Shown in pieces: positions 8,639 through 16,399 of a DNA stretch of 25,186 nt. Origin of the DNA: Pseudomonadota bacterium (GTDB taxonomy: Bacteria > Pseudomonadota > Gammaproteobacteria > Steroidobacterales > Steroidobacteraceae). Positions within the stretch are counted from its first letter, which is position 1. The number at the start of each line of letters is the position of its first letter. The position numbers were made by a program, and so were the translations under genes. The stretch spans positions 1 to 25,186 of the forward strand of contig JAKBBE010000034.1 of NCBI GenBank assembly GCA_021826035.1, written 5' to 3'. The notes below the pieces were generated by a model. The model was not told the DNA's origin and searched no databases. It saw nothing but the letters and a program-made list of their open reading frames with translations.

Positions 8639-9241
8639 TCAGCTCTGGAGGATGTCGAGGGCCCAGAATGCGACGGTGAGGCCGTCGGTGATGTTGTACG
8701 CGACGATGCTTGGGGGCTTCTCCAGCCAGCACGCGTAAAGGACGCCGAGGACAAACTCGTAGCCCTGCTGGAACAGCGCATCGAGTCGGCTTTTGGTCCA
8801 GAAGCTGGGAACATGCGTGGATGCGAGGAGCAGCGCGGCGATCATGCCGCCGCAATTCATGCAGAACGGTCCGATGTGCAGTTTGCCCGGCATGGCCGCT
8901 GCGCGATAGGGCACGAGCAGCACGCGAAACCAGATCTCTACGGTTGGTCCCACGTGGAGCGACTCGAAAACTGCCGGGCCCCAGGGGTTCTGATGCGTGT
9001 AGACGATGTCCCCGGTGGTCTGCTGGATATGCGGTGGCACATCCAGCCAGGAGTTACCGGCGTTTACCACTGGCGCCGGCGCAAGTCCCCATAAGAGGGC
9101 TGGGAGGAGATGCCGCTTGCCGCGCGGCCAATGCAGGCCGTAGTCGGCTGGTGCGTACCAATTGGTCAAAGCGGCGATGCCGGTGGCGCGCGATTCGCTC
9201 CCCTGGGCTGCAGTGCTCGCGACCGTTTGTGTCGTGGGCAA
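8639..9241 (-). CDS. Hypothetical protein, about 200 residues, likely membrane-associated
   Basis: I do not recognise this family. The reading begins at a TTG (9241) and gives 200 residues. The composition is protein-like rather than the Arg/Pro/Ala-rich pattern of antisense frames: a Pro/Asn/Trp-rich middle (GNSWLDVPPHI, HQNPWGP), two cysteines in FCMNCGG, and a hydrophobic C-terminal half with two or three possible membrane segments (GMIAALLLAST, EFVLGVLYACWL, DGLTVAFWALDIL). The true start is uncertain and could lie up to about 60 residues inside, because the first part is low in recognisable structure. It converges on the EAL gene and diverges from the amino-acid permease. A remnant of a larger gene is also possible. 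Confidence 0.5.
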   Translation of the reverse strand: MPTTQTVASTAAQGSESRATGIAALTNWYAPADYGLHWPRGKRHLLPALLWGLAPAPVVNAGNSWLDVPPHIQQTTGDIVYTHQNPWGPAVFESLHVGPTVEIWFRVLLVPYRAAAMPGKLHIGPFCMNCGGMIAALLLASTHVPSFWTKSRLDALFQQGYEFVLGVLYACWLEKPPSIVAYNITDGLTVAFWALDILQS

Positions 9242-9528
9242 ACCCTGAGTATTCCATCGGTCAATACTGCGCGCGCACGCCCGAGTTCCACATCACGGGT
9301 TTGGCACTGTGGATTGCGTGCTTCGAGGAATGAAACGCAGGGCAACGCACGCAGGAACGGGTTGCTCGGTTGACCGGCCGGCGTCGCGGCACGCGGACCC
9401 GTCGGGTGGCGCTGTGTGCGGTCTGACGGGTGGGGGCCTCGGACCGCCGCGCCGGCGGTGGGAATCATGAGCAAATCCGCTGGCGTCGTGATGAAATCGC
9501 GGCGCCCTTCCGATGGTTCTCTCATGCT

Positions 9529-10839
9529 ATGACCAAACGGAATGATCAGTCTGACGGCATCCCTGGCGTGTACGTCGGCGCGCCCGTGCACGAACCGCGT
9601 GACGGACTGACCTGGATTCACGGCACGGCGCTCTACATTGGCGCGGTCCTCGGCACCGGGGTGATTGCATTACCGTCTCTCGCGGCCCGAGCCGCGGGCC
9701 CGGCGTCGCTGCTGGCCTGGCTGGCCCTGATTATCCTCTCGGTACCGCTGGCTGTGACGTTTTCGGCGCTCGGTGCGCAGTACCCCGACGCCGGAGGGGT
9801 CTCGACGTGCGTCAAGCTCGCGTACGGTCGATATCCAGCTGCCGTGGTGGGCTGGTGCTTTCTGTTCGCGGTGCCGGCGGGGGCCCCGGCCGCCGCGATG
9901 TTCGCCGGCGCTTACGTGCAGGCGGCGCTCGGCGGCGGGGCCTCGACCGTCATGCTTACGGCGGTCGCGATGGTCATGAGCGTGACGTTGATCAATGTGT
10001 TTGGGGTGACGTTCTCCGGACGGGTCCAGGTGCTCGTGGCGGCGTTGCTGGTGACCTTCCTGGCGACTGCCGTGTGCGCGTCCGTGACGCATTTCCGCGT
10101 GCAGAATCTCCATCCGTTCAACCCGCACGGTTGGCTCGCCGTCGCATCGGCCGCGGGTTTGCTCGTATGGAGCTTCGCCGGCTGGGAGGCGATTACACAT
10201 CTGGCCGCGGAATTTCGCCGGCCGGCCCGTGACATGCCCCGGGCAGCCATCGCGGCGGTCATCGTCGTCGGGGTGCTCTATTTTGCGGTCGCGGCTGCGA
10301 CGGTGCTCGTGCTCGGCCCCCGTGCAGCCTCAACAGAGGCGCCGCTCGCGGATCTGCTGGCGGCAGGATTCGGCGGGGAGGTCAAGCTGCTGGCTGCGGG
10401 GGCGGCGCTGCTACTGACTGCGGGAACGATGAATGCTTACTTTGCCGGTGCGGCGAAGCTCGGAGCGGCCTTGGGCCGGGATGGAGCGCTACCGGCGTGG
10501 TTCGCGCACGGGAGCGAGGCCGGAGGCGTTCCCCGGCGCAGTCTTCTGGCTCTCGCCGGTCTTGCGCTGACGATGCTTGCGGTGACGGTCGCGACGCACC
10601 TGCGTGTCGAGGCGTTGGTGCTCATGACCACCGGTGCCTTCGTGATCGTGTACATCCTCGGAACGGCCGCCGCGCTGCGCTTGCTCGAGGCGCGCTCCTG
10701 GGGGCGACGGGCCGCCGCTTTTGCACTGATTTTCGACGTTGTGCTGCTCGTAACGACGGGTCGCTATCTGATCTGGTCGCTCGTCATCGCCCTGGGCGCG
10801 GTCATCTACGTGAACCGTGCGCGTCGTACGCCGGTCTGA
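9529..10839 (+). CDS. APC-family amino-acid permease/exporter (YjeH-like)
   Basis: A 436-residue inner-membrane protein with about 12 hydrophobic segments. The first carries GAVLGTGVIALP, the unwound first-helix motif of APC transporters. The following ALGAQYPDAGGVSTCVKLAYG and WSFAGWEAITHLAAEF segments recall the YjeH subgroup, whose E. coli member exports methionine and branched-chain amino acids. I chose ATG 9529 because the longer GTG start (9430) adds about 33 hydrophilic residues without family likeness; no clear ribosome binding site supports either. It ends directly against the stop of the convergent LysR gene with no spacer. The substrate is inferred only from subgroup likeness, so import of another amino acid is possible. 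Confidence 0.88.
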   Translation: MTKRNDQSDGIPGVYVGAPVHEPRDGLTWIHGTALYIGAVLGTGVIALPSLAARAAGPASLLAWLALIILSVPLAVTFSALGAQYPDAGGVSTCVKLAYGRYPAAVVGWCFLFAVPAGAPAAAMFAGAYVQAALGGGASTVMLTAVAMVMSVTLINVFGVTFSGRVQVLVAALLVTFLATAVCASVTHFRVQNLHPFNPHGWLAVASAAGLLVWSFAGWEAITHLAAEFRRPARDMPRAAIAAVIVVGVLYFAVAAATVLVLGPRAASTEAPLADLLAAGFGGEVKLLAAGAALLLTAGTMNAYFAGAAKLGAALGRDGALPAWFAHGSEAGGVPRRSLLALAGLALTMLAVTVATHLRVEALVLMTTGAFVIVYILGTAAALRLLEARSWGRRAAAFALIFDVVLLVTTGRYLIWSLVIALGAVIYVNRARRTPV

Positions 10840-11814
10840 TCAGGCGATCGGAGTGCTCTGCCCTCGTGAACCGTTGCGCTGCAGCGGGGCCGCAGGCAGC
10901 GTCGACCGCAGCTGAATCCCGTCGTGCTCGCCGATGAGAGTGGCGAGCCAATCGACGAACACGCGCACGCGCCGGGACAACTGGCGGCTGCGGGGGTAGA
11001 CGACGTGCAGCGGCAAGGGCTCCGGGAACCACTCGGCGAGCACCAGGTCGAGCGCTCCGCGCTCCATCGCCTCCTTGACCACGAATGCCGGCAGTTGCGC
11101 AATGCCGAGCCCGGCCTCGGCGGCGGTCACATAGCTGTTCTCATCTTCCAGCGCGAGATGCCCGGGGAAAACGGCATGGATGCGTTCGCGTTCGTTCGAG
11201 AAGACCCATTCGACCGCCTCGCCCGTGCTCGGTGAGAAATGGTTGAGACAGCGATGCTGCGCCAGCTCGCTCGGATGGGTCGGGCTGCCGTTTCGGCGCA
11301 GATATTCCGGTGAGGCGCAGGTGACGAAGTAAAGGAATCCGACCCGGCGGGCGATGAGGCCTGTGTCGCGGACGTCACCGATCCACAGCGCGCAATCGAT
11401 CGCCTCGGAGACCAGGTCAAAATGCCGTTCATTGCAGGCGAGGGCGAGCTCGATGCCGGGGTAGTGCGCGAAGAACGCGGGCAACGCCGGCACGATCACC
11501 GAGCGTGCGATCAGCGTTGGCGCATCGACGCGGACGCGGCCGAGCGGATTCGTTGATCGTTGCGACAGGGATGCTTCGGCATCCTCGAGCTCCGCCAGAA
11601 TTGCGACCGCGCGCTGGTAATAGGCGGCGCCCTCAGGTGTCACGCCGACGCGGCGGGTCGTGCGGTTCAGAAGGGTCACGCCGAGGGCCTTCTCCAGCCG
11701 CTTCAGCAGCGTCGTTGCGGTTGCGTTCGGGATTCCGAGGCTTTCCGCTGCGCGCCTCATCGTGCCCGTCTCCACGATCCGCGCGAAGAGCCTCATGGCC
11801 TGGAGCTTGTCCAT
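10840..11814 (-). CDS. LysR-family transcriptional regulator
   Basis: A 324-residue LysR-type regulator. The winged helix-turn-helix covers about residues 1-60 (MDKLQAMRLFARIVETGT, AAESLGIPNATATTLLKRLE, LLNRTTRRVGVTPEG). The rest is the effector-binding domain, with GRVRVDAPTLIARSVIVPAL at its start and ENSYVTAAEAGLGIAQLP near its end. The opening and the TTRRVGVT element match the large CrgA/DmlR-like subgroup. It is divergent from a thioredoxin gene across 102 AT-rich bases, the classical LysR layout, so the thioredoxin is the most likely target. The C-terminal about 25 residues (after GEHDGIQ) look disordered. The effector is unknown. Confidence 0.95.
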   Translation of the reverse strand: MDKLQAMRLFARIVETGTMRRAAESLGIPNATATTLLKRLEKALGVTLLNRTTRRVGVTPEGAAYYQRAVAILAELEDAEASLSQRSTNPLGRVRVDAPTLIARSVIVPALPAFFAHYPGIELALACNERHFDLVSEAIDCALWIGDVRDTGLIARRVGFLYFVTCASPEYLRRNGSPTHPSELAQHRCLNHFSPSTGEAVEWVFSNERERIHAVFPGHLALEDENSYVTAAEAGLGIAQLPAFVVKEAMERGALDLVLAEWFPEPLPLHVVYPRSRQLSRRVRVFVDWLATLIGEHDGIQLRSTLPAAPLQRNGSRGQSTPIA

Positions 11815-11916
11815 TTATTATTCCGGTTTATGAATTATCGATTTAAGACATGACGTTTATTTCAAGAACAACGAATAATATGCTGGCGGTCGATTCCGTG
11901 CACCTCGGAGCCATTC
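11815..11916. promoter_or_regulatory. AT-rich divergent promoter region, lysR / thioredoxin
   Basis: This 102-base spacer is conspicuously AT-rich against its surroundings. TATTATTC (11816-11823) and GAATAATA (11873-11880) are perfect 8-base inverted repeats placed near its ends, and an ATCGAT palindrome lies between them (11837-11842). On the plus strand AATAAT (11874-11879) with ATGACG (11850-11855) 18 bases upstream is a possible promoter for the thioredoxin. GGAG (11907-11910) is its ribosome binding site. LysR binding in the T-N11-A style is expected here but cannot be placed with certainty. Confidence 0.5.
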
Positions 11917-12243
11917 ATGAACGATTTCCTGAAGACCGTGACCGACCAGAGCTTTGGCGAGCAGGTCCTTCGCGAAACGCGCCCCGTGCTCGTGGACTAC
12001 TGGGCGAGTTGGTGCGGCCCGTGCCGCATCATCGCCCCGATGGTGGAGGCCTTCGCCGAGCAGTACGCGGATCGCCTGACCGTGGCCCAGCTGAACATCG
12101 AGGAGAATCCGCTCACGCCGACCCGCTATGCCGTACGCGGCGTCCCCACGCTGATGATCTTCAAGAACGGGCAGCCCGTCGCCATGCGTGTCGGCAGTCT
12201 CAGCAGACAGGAGTTGGACGCCTTTGTGTCGGCGCATGCCTGA
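11917..12243 (+). CDS. Thioredoxin
   Basis: A 108-residue single-domain thioredoxin, the normal length for the family. The redox centre is WCGPC (Cys33, Cys36), preceded by VDYWAS, and the cis-proline is Pro77 in GVPTL. There is no signal peptide, so it acts in the cytosol as a protein disulfide reductase fed by thioredoxin reductase. The start has GGAG with a six-base spacer. Divergence from a LysR regulator suggests an inducible accessory thioredoxin, for example for oxidative or electrophile stress, rather than the housekeeping copy, although a housekeeping role cannot be excluded. I give no gene symbol because paralogues are common. Confidence 0.95.
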   Translation: MNDFLKTVTDQSFGEQVLRETRPVLVDYWASWCGPCRIIAPMVEAFAEQYADRLTVAQLNIEENPLTPTRYAVRGVPTLMIFKNGQPVAMRVGSLSRQELDAFVSAHA

Positions 12244-12513
12244 GTAGACGGAACAGCAGGCGGCCGGTGTGGCCGCTGCGCTTCCCCGCAGGTCGGGCCT
12301 GTGAGCCCGATGTCAGCGCATCCGGGTGAGCCAGCGGCTCCGCCCCGTCGAGCACCGAGCGGCGGGTGACAGTCCGATCGCGCTCGGTAATAATGCCTAC
12401 GGCCATGATTCGACTCGTCGATCACCTCGGACTCATTACGAGCCCGGCTTTCGCGGAAAGCCGGGGTGGTGGTGCGCGCGCGGAGGGTGTCACAGAGACG
12501 AGGACTACGGGCC
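12244..12513 (+). promoter_or_regulatory. Hairpin-rich leader upstream of the ACT-domain gene
   Basis: The 270 bases between thioredoxin and the ACT gene hold four inverted repeats in a row. They are GCGGCC/GGCCGC (12260-12276), TCGGGC/GCCCGA (12293-12310), ACCGAGCG/CGCTCGGT (12354-12388, 19-base loop) and a perfect ten-base-pair stem (12443-12465). The first one or two may end the thioredoxin transcript. The third and fourth bracket a short frame starting at ATG 12392 or 12404, whose first residues after the second ATG are IRLVDHLGLITSP, rich in Ile, Leu and Val. That layout recalls a branched-chain amino-acid attenuator, but no T-run is present and this is inference. Confidence 0.35.
12443..12465 (+). 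terminator. Perfect ten-base-pair hairpin, attenuator candidate
   Basis: CCCGGCTTTC (12443-12452) and GAAAGCCGGG (12456-12465) pair perfectly around a GCG loop, the strongest hairpin in the window. It is followed by a GT-rich run, not T residues, so intrinsic termination is doubtful. It lies 48 bases before the ACT-domain start and inside the possible leader frame. Confidence 0.45.
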
Positions 12514-12783
12514 ATGGCTCACGAAGAACAAGAGCGGGAAGTTTCACAGGCGCTGTGCCTGCGGGTCGTTGCCGAGCGTGATCCCGGCGCGCTCGCGCGC
12601 GTGCTCAACTGCTTTGCGAGTCTCAATGCCATTCCTAGGCGTGTGGTGGCGGAATTCAGCACCGCGGGCGTGCAGCACATCCGGGTCGAGATCGTCGGCC
12701 TGACCGAGTGGCATCTGTCTCTGATCTCGGCGAAGCTCGGTCAGGCACCGATGATCGAGAATGTGTATTGGCACCACTTGTAG
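12514..12783 (+). CDS. Orphan ACT-domain protein (IlvM/IlvN-like)
   Basis: An 89-residue protein consisting almost wholly of one ACT domain. LCLRVVAERDPGALARVLNCF gives the first strand, the glycine-containing turn and the first helix. HIRVEIVG and the LISAKLGQAPMIENVYW end complete the beta-alpha-beta-beta-alpha-beta order. Size and layout resemble IlvM, the regulatory small subunit of acetohydroxyacid synthase, which binds branched-chain amino acids. No large-subunit gene is beside it, so it must act on a distant synthase or be a free-standing amino-acid sensor. I took ATG 12514 because the longer in-frame start at GTG 12466 adds an Arg-rich segment without family likeness. The ribosome binding site is weak. 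Confidence 0.8.
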   Translation: MAHEEQEREVSQALCLRVVAERDPGALARVLNCFASLNAIPRRVVAEFSTAGVQHIRVEIVGLTEWHLSLISAKLGQAPMIENVYWHHL

Positions 12784-12986
12784 GGTTAGAGACAGAGCTG
12801 ATCGTGCGGGTCGTACTCCGGTGCCCGCGGCATCGACCTTGGCGTGGGTCGGCCGCGATGACTGCACGCTCAGTACCGCCACGTGAGGCGCGACGGTCCG
12901 CATGACGGCCCCGGGAATCCGGTACCGCCCCGTCGGGAGGTAACCCGCCGAGTGGACAGCGGGCTTGAACGTCATGCGCGAGCATC

Positions 12987-13238
12987 TCAGCGCGCAGCGA
13001 GACGCTCCTCGACAAAGCGCTGAGCGCCCTCGAGGCTGGCGAGTCGTGGGTAATCGGCCTCCGCGATATCGATTGCGAACGCCTCGCTCACGGCGGTCGC
13101 GAAGTGCAGCGCGTCCATCGAGTCGAAGTCAAACTGATCGCGTAGGTTCTTCGACGGCTCGATGCTCGCGGGATCGATGTCGGGTGCCACGCCGGTCAAC
13201 AGCGCGAGTAGTTTCGTTTGGATTTCCTTCGGTTCCAT
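12987..13238 (-). CDS. Acyl carrier protein-like phosphopantetheine carrier
   Basis: An 83-residue acidic carrier protein. The attachment serine is Ser40 in DFDSMDALHF, the position used by phosphopantetheinyl transferases; the surrounding four-helix length and the acidic second helix fit the family. The start at 13238 has GAGGAAG upstream and lies 17 bases after the E2 stop, so it is the last gene of the synthetase-E1-E2 operon. Carriers of this kind hold acyl groups as thioesters. Its partner could be the E2 acetyltransferase or the acyl-CoA synthetase of the same operon. It is not a copy of the fatty-acid AcpP (DSLD is replaced by DSMD and the flanks differ). Function within the operon is inferred. 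Confidence 0.88.
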   Translation of the reverse strand: MEPKEIQTKLLALLTGVAPDIDPASIEPSKNLRDQFDFDSMDALHFATAVSEAFAIDIAEADYPRLASLEGAQRFVEERLAAR

Positions 13239-13255
13239 GGCGGTTGCTTCCTCGC

Positions 13256-14416
13256 TCAGAGAAGTTCCGGATGGGCGAGCAGTTCGGCAATTGCGCGTAG
13301 AAAGCGAGCCCCGAGTCGCCCGTCCGTGACCCGGTGGTCTGCCCCGAGGGACAAGGTGAGGACGGGTCGTGCGACGCACTGACTGCCCTGGACCCAGGGC
13401 TGTTCGCGGATCGCGCCGGCCCCGACGATCGCCACTTGGGGTGGATTGATAATTGGAAACAGCACGTCCACCCCATCGGCGCCGAGGCTCGTCACGGTGA
13501 TCGTTGCCGCGGTGAATTCACCCGAGCGCATGTGTCCGGCGCGCACGCGCATGACGAGGGCGCTGAAGTCGCGCATCAACGTCGGCAGGTCCTTCTGGTT
13601 CGCATCGAGCAGTGCCGGCGCGACCAGTCCGCCGCTGCGTACCGCGATCGCAGCGCCCGCGTGCACCGCGGAGGCCGACTCGAAGCGCCCGTCCCGGAAA
13701 TAGCCGTTGAATCCCTCGATGCGCGCAGCGGCGAGCGCCACGGCCTTCGTAATCAGTACGGCCTCGATCAGTCGGTCCTTGACCGCAAGCGGCGCGTTGT
13801 GGCCAATCAGCCAGTCGCGCGCGGGGCCGAAGTCGACCGCGTGGCTCAGATAGTAATGCGGAATCTCCCGTTTGGATCGGGCCATGGCCATACCAATCGA
13901 TGCGCGCATCGCTGCGCGCGCATCGCCCTGTGCGGAGGCCACAGGTGGCGCGAGCTTCTCGACATCCGCGACGTGGATGATGCCGCCGGCTGCGGATCGG
14001 GCGAAGGTCTCGAGTGGCAACCCAAGTTCATGCGCGCGACGGCGTGCGGCCGGAGAGATCCGTGCGTGCGCAGTCTTGGCGGAGGACGCAGGCGCCGCTG
14101 TGGTCGCCGCCGCCGCCGGGGCGGCAGGCGCTGCCGGAGGCTGTGACGGGACCGAGGGGGGTGGGGCCTGCGGTGCGCCCGAGATCTCGAGCCGGGCCAG
14201 TGGGGCGCCGACCGGCACTTTGGTCCCAGGCTGCACCAGGTGCTCGAGCACCTGCGCATCATCGTAGGCTTCGATGTCGATCAGTCCCTTGGTGGTCTCG
14301 ACCGTGGCGAGTGGCTCACCATGGCGCACCCGCTCGCCGGGATTCTTGAGCCACTCGGTGAGCGTCGCACTCTCCATGTCGGCGCCAAGGGAGGGAAGAT
14401 GGAATTCGACCTGCAT
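13256..14416 (-). CDS. Dihydrolipoamide acyltransferase E2 of a 2-oxoacid dehydrogenase complex
   Basis: A 386-residue E2 with the standard domain order. One lipoyl domain (about 1-78) has the lipoylation Lys43 in VETTKGLID. An Ala/Pro linker (about 80-115) follows, then the peripheral-subunit-binding domain (about 117-154, ARISPAARRRAHELGLP) and the catalytic domain (about 165-386) with the active-site motif HRVTDG (His361, Asp365). It passes the acyl group from the E1 thiamine adduct to CoA. The start ATG overlaps the E1 beta stop by one base (TAATG), so translation is coupled; a longer in-frame start would lie inside E1 beta. Pyruvate is the likeliest substrate from the E1 sequence. No E3 gene is nearby, so the complex probably borrows a shared dihydrolipoamide dehydrogenase. 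Confidence 0.95.
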   Translation of the reverse strand: MQVEFHLPSLGADMESATLTEWLKNPGERVRHGEPLATVETTKGLIDIEAYDDAQVLEHLVQPGTKVPVGAPLARLEISGAPQAPPPSVPSQPPAAPAAPAAAATTAAPASSAKTAHARISPAARRRAHELGLPLETFARSAAGGIIHVADVEKLAPPVASAQGDARAAMRASIGMAMARSKREIPHYYLSHAVDFGPARDWLIGHNAPLAVKDRLIEAVLITKAVALAAARIEGFNGYFRDGRFESASAVHAGAAIAVRSGGLVAPALLDANQKDLPTLMRDFSALVMRVRAGHMRSGEFTAATITVTSLGADGVDVLFPIINPPQVAIVGAGAIREQPWVQGSQCVARPVLTLSLGADHRVTDGRLGARFLRAIAELLAHPELL

Positions 14417-15396
14417 TACGGACTCCCGCTGCTCTCGAGCACCGTGCGCACTGCGGCCACGATCCGGTCCGGGCTTGGCAGCGCAGCGTCCTCGAGGTGC
14501 TTGGCATAGGGCACCGGAACCTCCGCCGTGCACACGCGCACCACGGGCGCATCGAGGTCGTAGAAGGCCTGTTCGACGATGCGCGTGGTCACCTCGGCCG
14601 ACAGGCTGCCGCTGCGCCAGCCCTCATCGACAATGACTGCGCGCCGGGTGCGCCGCACGCTGGCGATGATTGCTTGCTCATCGAGCGGTCGCAGTGTGCG
14701 CAGATCCAGCACCTCGGCCTCGATCCCCGTCCTGGCGAGTTCCTCGGCCGCCGCGAGCGACTTGTGCAGACTCCACCCGTAGGCGATCAGCGTGACGTCC
14801 CGGCCGGCGCGGCGGATTGCTGCGTTGTGCAGATTGACTGCCTCCAGACCTGCCGTGAGATGGCCTTCCATGTTGTAGAGATACTGGTGCTCGAAGAGCA
14901 GCACCGGATCCGGACAGGCGAGGGCGGCCGCAAGCATGAAGCGTGCGTCGTCGATCGTGGCCGGTGTGAGGATTCGTAGGCCCGGAATGTGTGCATACCA
15001 GCCCTCGAGACTGTGCGAGTGCTGGGCTGCAAGCTGACGTCCGGCGCCGGTTGCGAGACGGATGACGAGTGGCACGTTGAACTGACCACCGGACATGTGG
15101 CTCAGGGTCGCGGCGTTGTTCATGATCTGATCGAGCGCGAGCAGGCTGAAGTTGACGGTCATTACCTCGACGATAGGCTTCAGGCCGCCGAGCGCCGCAC
15201 CGATTCCGGCGCCCACGAAGGCTGATTCGGACAGCGGCGTATCACGGATCCGGTCTGCGCCGAACTCTTCGAGCAACCCCTTGCTGACGGCATAACTGCC
15301 GCCGTAGCGACCCACGTCCTCGCCCATGAGAAAGACTCGTGGATCGGCTATCAGTGCGCTGCGCAGCGCTTCACGCACTGCATCGCGGTAGCTCAT
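14416..15396 (-). CDS. 2-oxoacid dehydrogenase E1 beta subunit (pyruvate dehydrogenase type)
   Basis: A 326-residue transketolase-like E1 beta. [11 protein letters not shown] at the start, [76 protein letters not shown] and the C-terminal [13 protein letters not shown] are all family hallmarks, in order. With E1 alpha it forms the thiamine-diphosphate-dependent alpha2beta2 decarboxylase. I chose ATG 15396, 13 bases after the E1 alpha stop, because it gives the usual family start. An in-frame ATG at 15429 would overlap E1 alpha by 20 bases and is possible. Pyruvate, acetoin and branched-chain E1 beta subunits are close relatives; the partner E1 alpha tips this to pyruvate. Confidence 0.94.
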   Translation of the reverse strand: MSYRDAVREALRSALIADPRVFLMGEDVGRYGGSYAVSKGLLEEFGADRIRDTPLSESAFVGAGIGAALGGLKPIVEVMTVNFSLLALDQIMNNAATLSHMSGGQFNVPLVIRLATGAGRQLAAQHSHSLEGWYAHIPGLRILTPATIDDARFMLAAALACPDPVLLFEHQYLYNMEGHLTAGLEAVNLHNAAIRRAGRDVTLIAYGWSLHKSLAAAEELARTGIEAEVLDLRTLRPLDEQAIIASVRRTRRAVIVDEGWRSGSLSAEVTTRIVEQAFYDLDAPVVRVCTAEVPVPYAKHLEDAALPSPDRIVAAVRTVLESSGSP

Positions 15397-15409
15397 GGCA
15401 GAGCGCGAA

Positions 15410-16399
15410 TCAGGCAACGGGTCCGGCATATACGAACCGCTCCAGGTCGGCGACTGACTCCCAGGGGGACGCCTCTGCAAACTGTACCGCGGCGTCGACT
15501 TCTGCATTTGCGTCCCGTTCGCAGCGCTCGTAATCATCCTCACTCATGAGGCCGAGGGCTTTGAGGCGCTTGGTCAGGGTGATGATCGGTCCTTTCTTTT
15601 CCCATTGCGCCACTTCCGCCTTGTCGCGATACAGCTGCGGATCGAACATGGAATGCGCCCGGAAGCGGTAGGTACGCAACTCGAGCAGCATCGGACCGCA
15701 TCCGGTGCGGACCTCATCCACAGCGCGACTCACCATCGTCTCGACGGCAAGCACGTCCATGCCATCGACAGGTTGTGCCGCCATGCGGTAGGCACGAGCC
15801 TTGGTCGTGATGTCCGTCTCGGCCTGCGCCTGATCGAGGGCCGTCCCCATGGCGTAGAGGTTATTCTCGCAGAGGAACAGTACGGGTAGCCTCCAGAGCG
15901 AGGCGAGGTTGAGTGATTCGTGGAACTCTCCCTCGGCCACCGCGCCATCTCCAAAGAAGCACGTCGTAATGTCGTTCTGGCGCAGCAGTTTCTGTGCTAG
16001 CGCGAGGCCTACCGCAATCGGCAGTCCACCCGCGACGATGGCGTTACCTCCGTAGAACCGTCTCGATGCATCGAACAGGTGCATCGAACCGCCGCGGCCG
16101 CGGCTGCACCCGGTCTGCTTGCCGAACAGCTCCGCCATGACCGCGGGCATGGGAATGCCGCGCACGATGGCGTGGCCGTGCTCGCGGTACGTCGAAACCA
16201 CCGCGTCAGTCGGACGCAGTGAGCGCATGGCCCCTACGGCGACGGCTTCCTCGCCGTTGTACAGGTGCAGGAATCCGCGGATCTTGGTCTCGCCGTACAG
16301 CCGGTAGCAGCGATCCTCGAAGCAGCGTATGCGCAGCATCTCGCGCAGCAACTCCAAGCCGTGCTCGCGGCTGACGGGAAGCTCTACGGTTTCGGTCAT
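15410..16399 (-). CDS. 2-oxoacid dehydrogenase E1 alpha subunit (pyruvate dehydrogenase type)
   Basis: A 329-residue E1 alpha. The thiamine-diphosphate motif runs from GDG (150-152) to the NN pair (179-180), and [14 protein letters not shown] plus [14 protein letters not shown] precede it. The active-site region [21 protein letters not shown] matches pyruvate-type enzymes (RFRGHSM-DP-YR) better than acetoin dehydrogenases (GHSEGDP). One change is an Ala where Gly is usual in RFRGHSM. The start ATG shares bases with the synthetase stop (ATGA overlap), so the two are translationally coupled. The reaction is oxidative decarboxylation of a 2-oxoacid and transfer of the acyl group to lipoyl-E2 in the cytosol. 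Confidence 0.94.
   Translation of the reverse strand: MTETVELPVSREHGLELLREMLRIRCFEDRCYRLYGETKIRGFLHLYNGEEAVAVGAMRSLRPTDAVVSTYREHGHAIVRGIPMPAVMAELFGKQTGCSRGRGGSMHLFDASRRFYGGNAIVAGGLPIAVGLALAQKLLRQNDITTCFFGDGAVAEGEFHESLNLASLWRLPVLFLCENNLYAMGTALDQAQAETDITTKARAYRMAAQPVDGMDVLAVETMVSRAVDEVRTGCGPMLLELRTYRFRAHSMFDPQLYRDKAEVAQWEKKGPIITLTKRLKALGLMSEDDYERCERDANAEVDAAVQFAEASPWESVADLERFVYAGPVA

Noticed and set aside
6918..8855. 645-residue minus-strand open frame opposite the EAL protein
   Set aside because: The plus strand shows GAF, GGDEF and EAL motifs in order. The antisense product is Arg/His/Gln-rich and has no recognisable domain.
8710..9333. 207-residue plus-strand open frame opposite the unknown protein
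   Set aside because: Arg/Ala/Cys-rich composition typical of a shadow frame; the minus strand reads more like a real protein.
12354..12388. Riboswitch-like stretch (a stem with GGGTGACAGTCCG inside), considered as FMN or cobalamin element
   Set aside because: The other conserved boxes of either riboswitch are missing, and the downstream gene does not belong to flavin or cobalamin metabolism.
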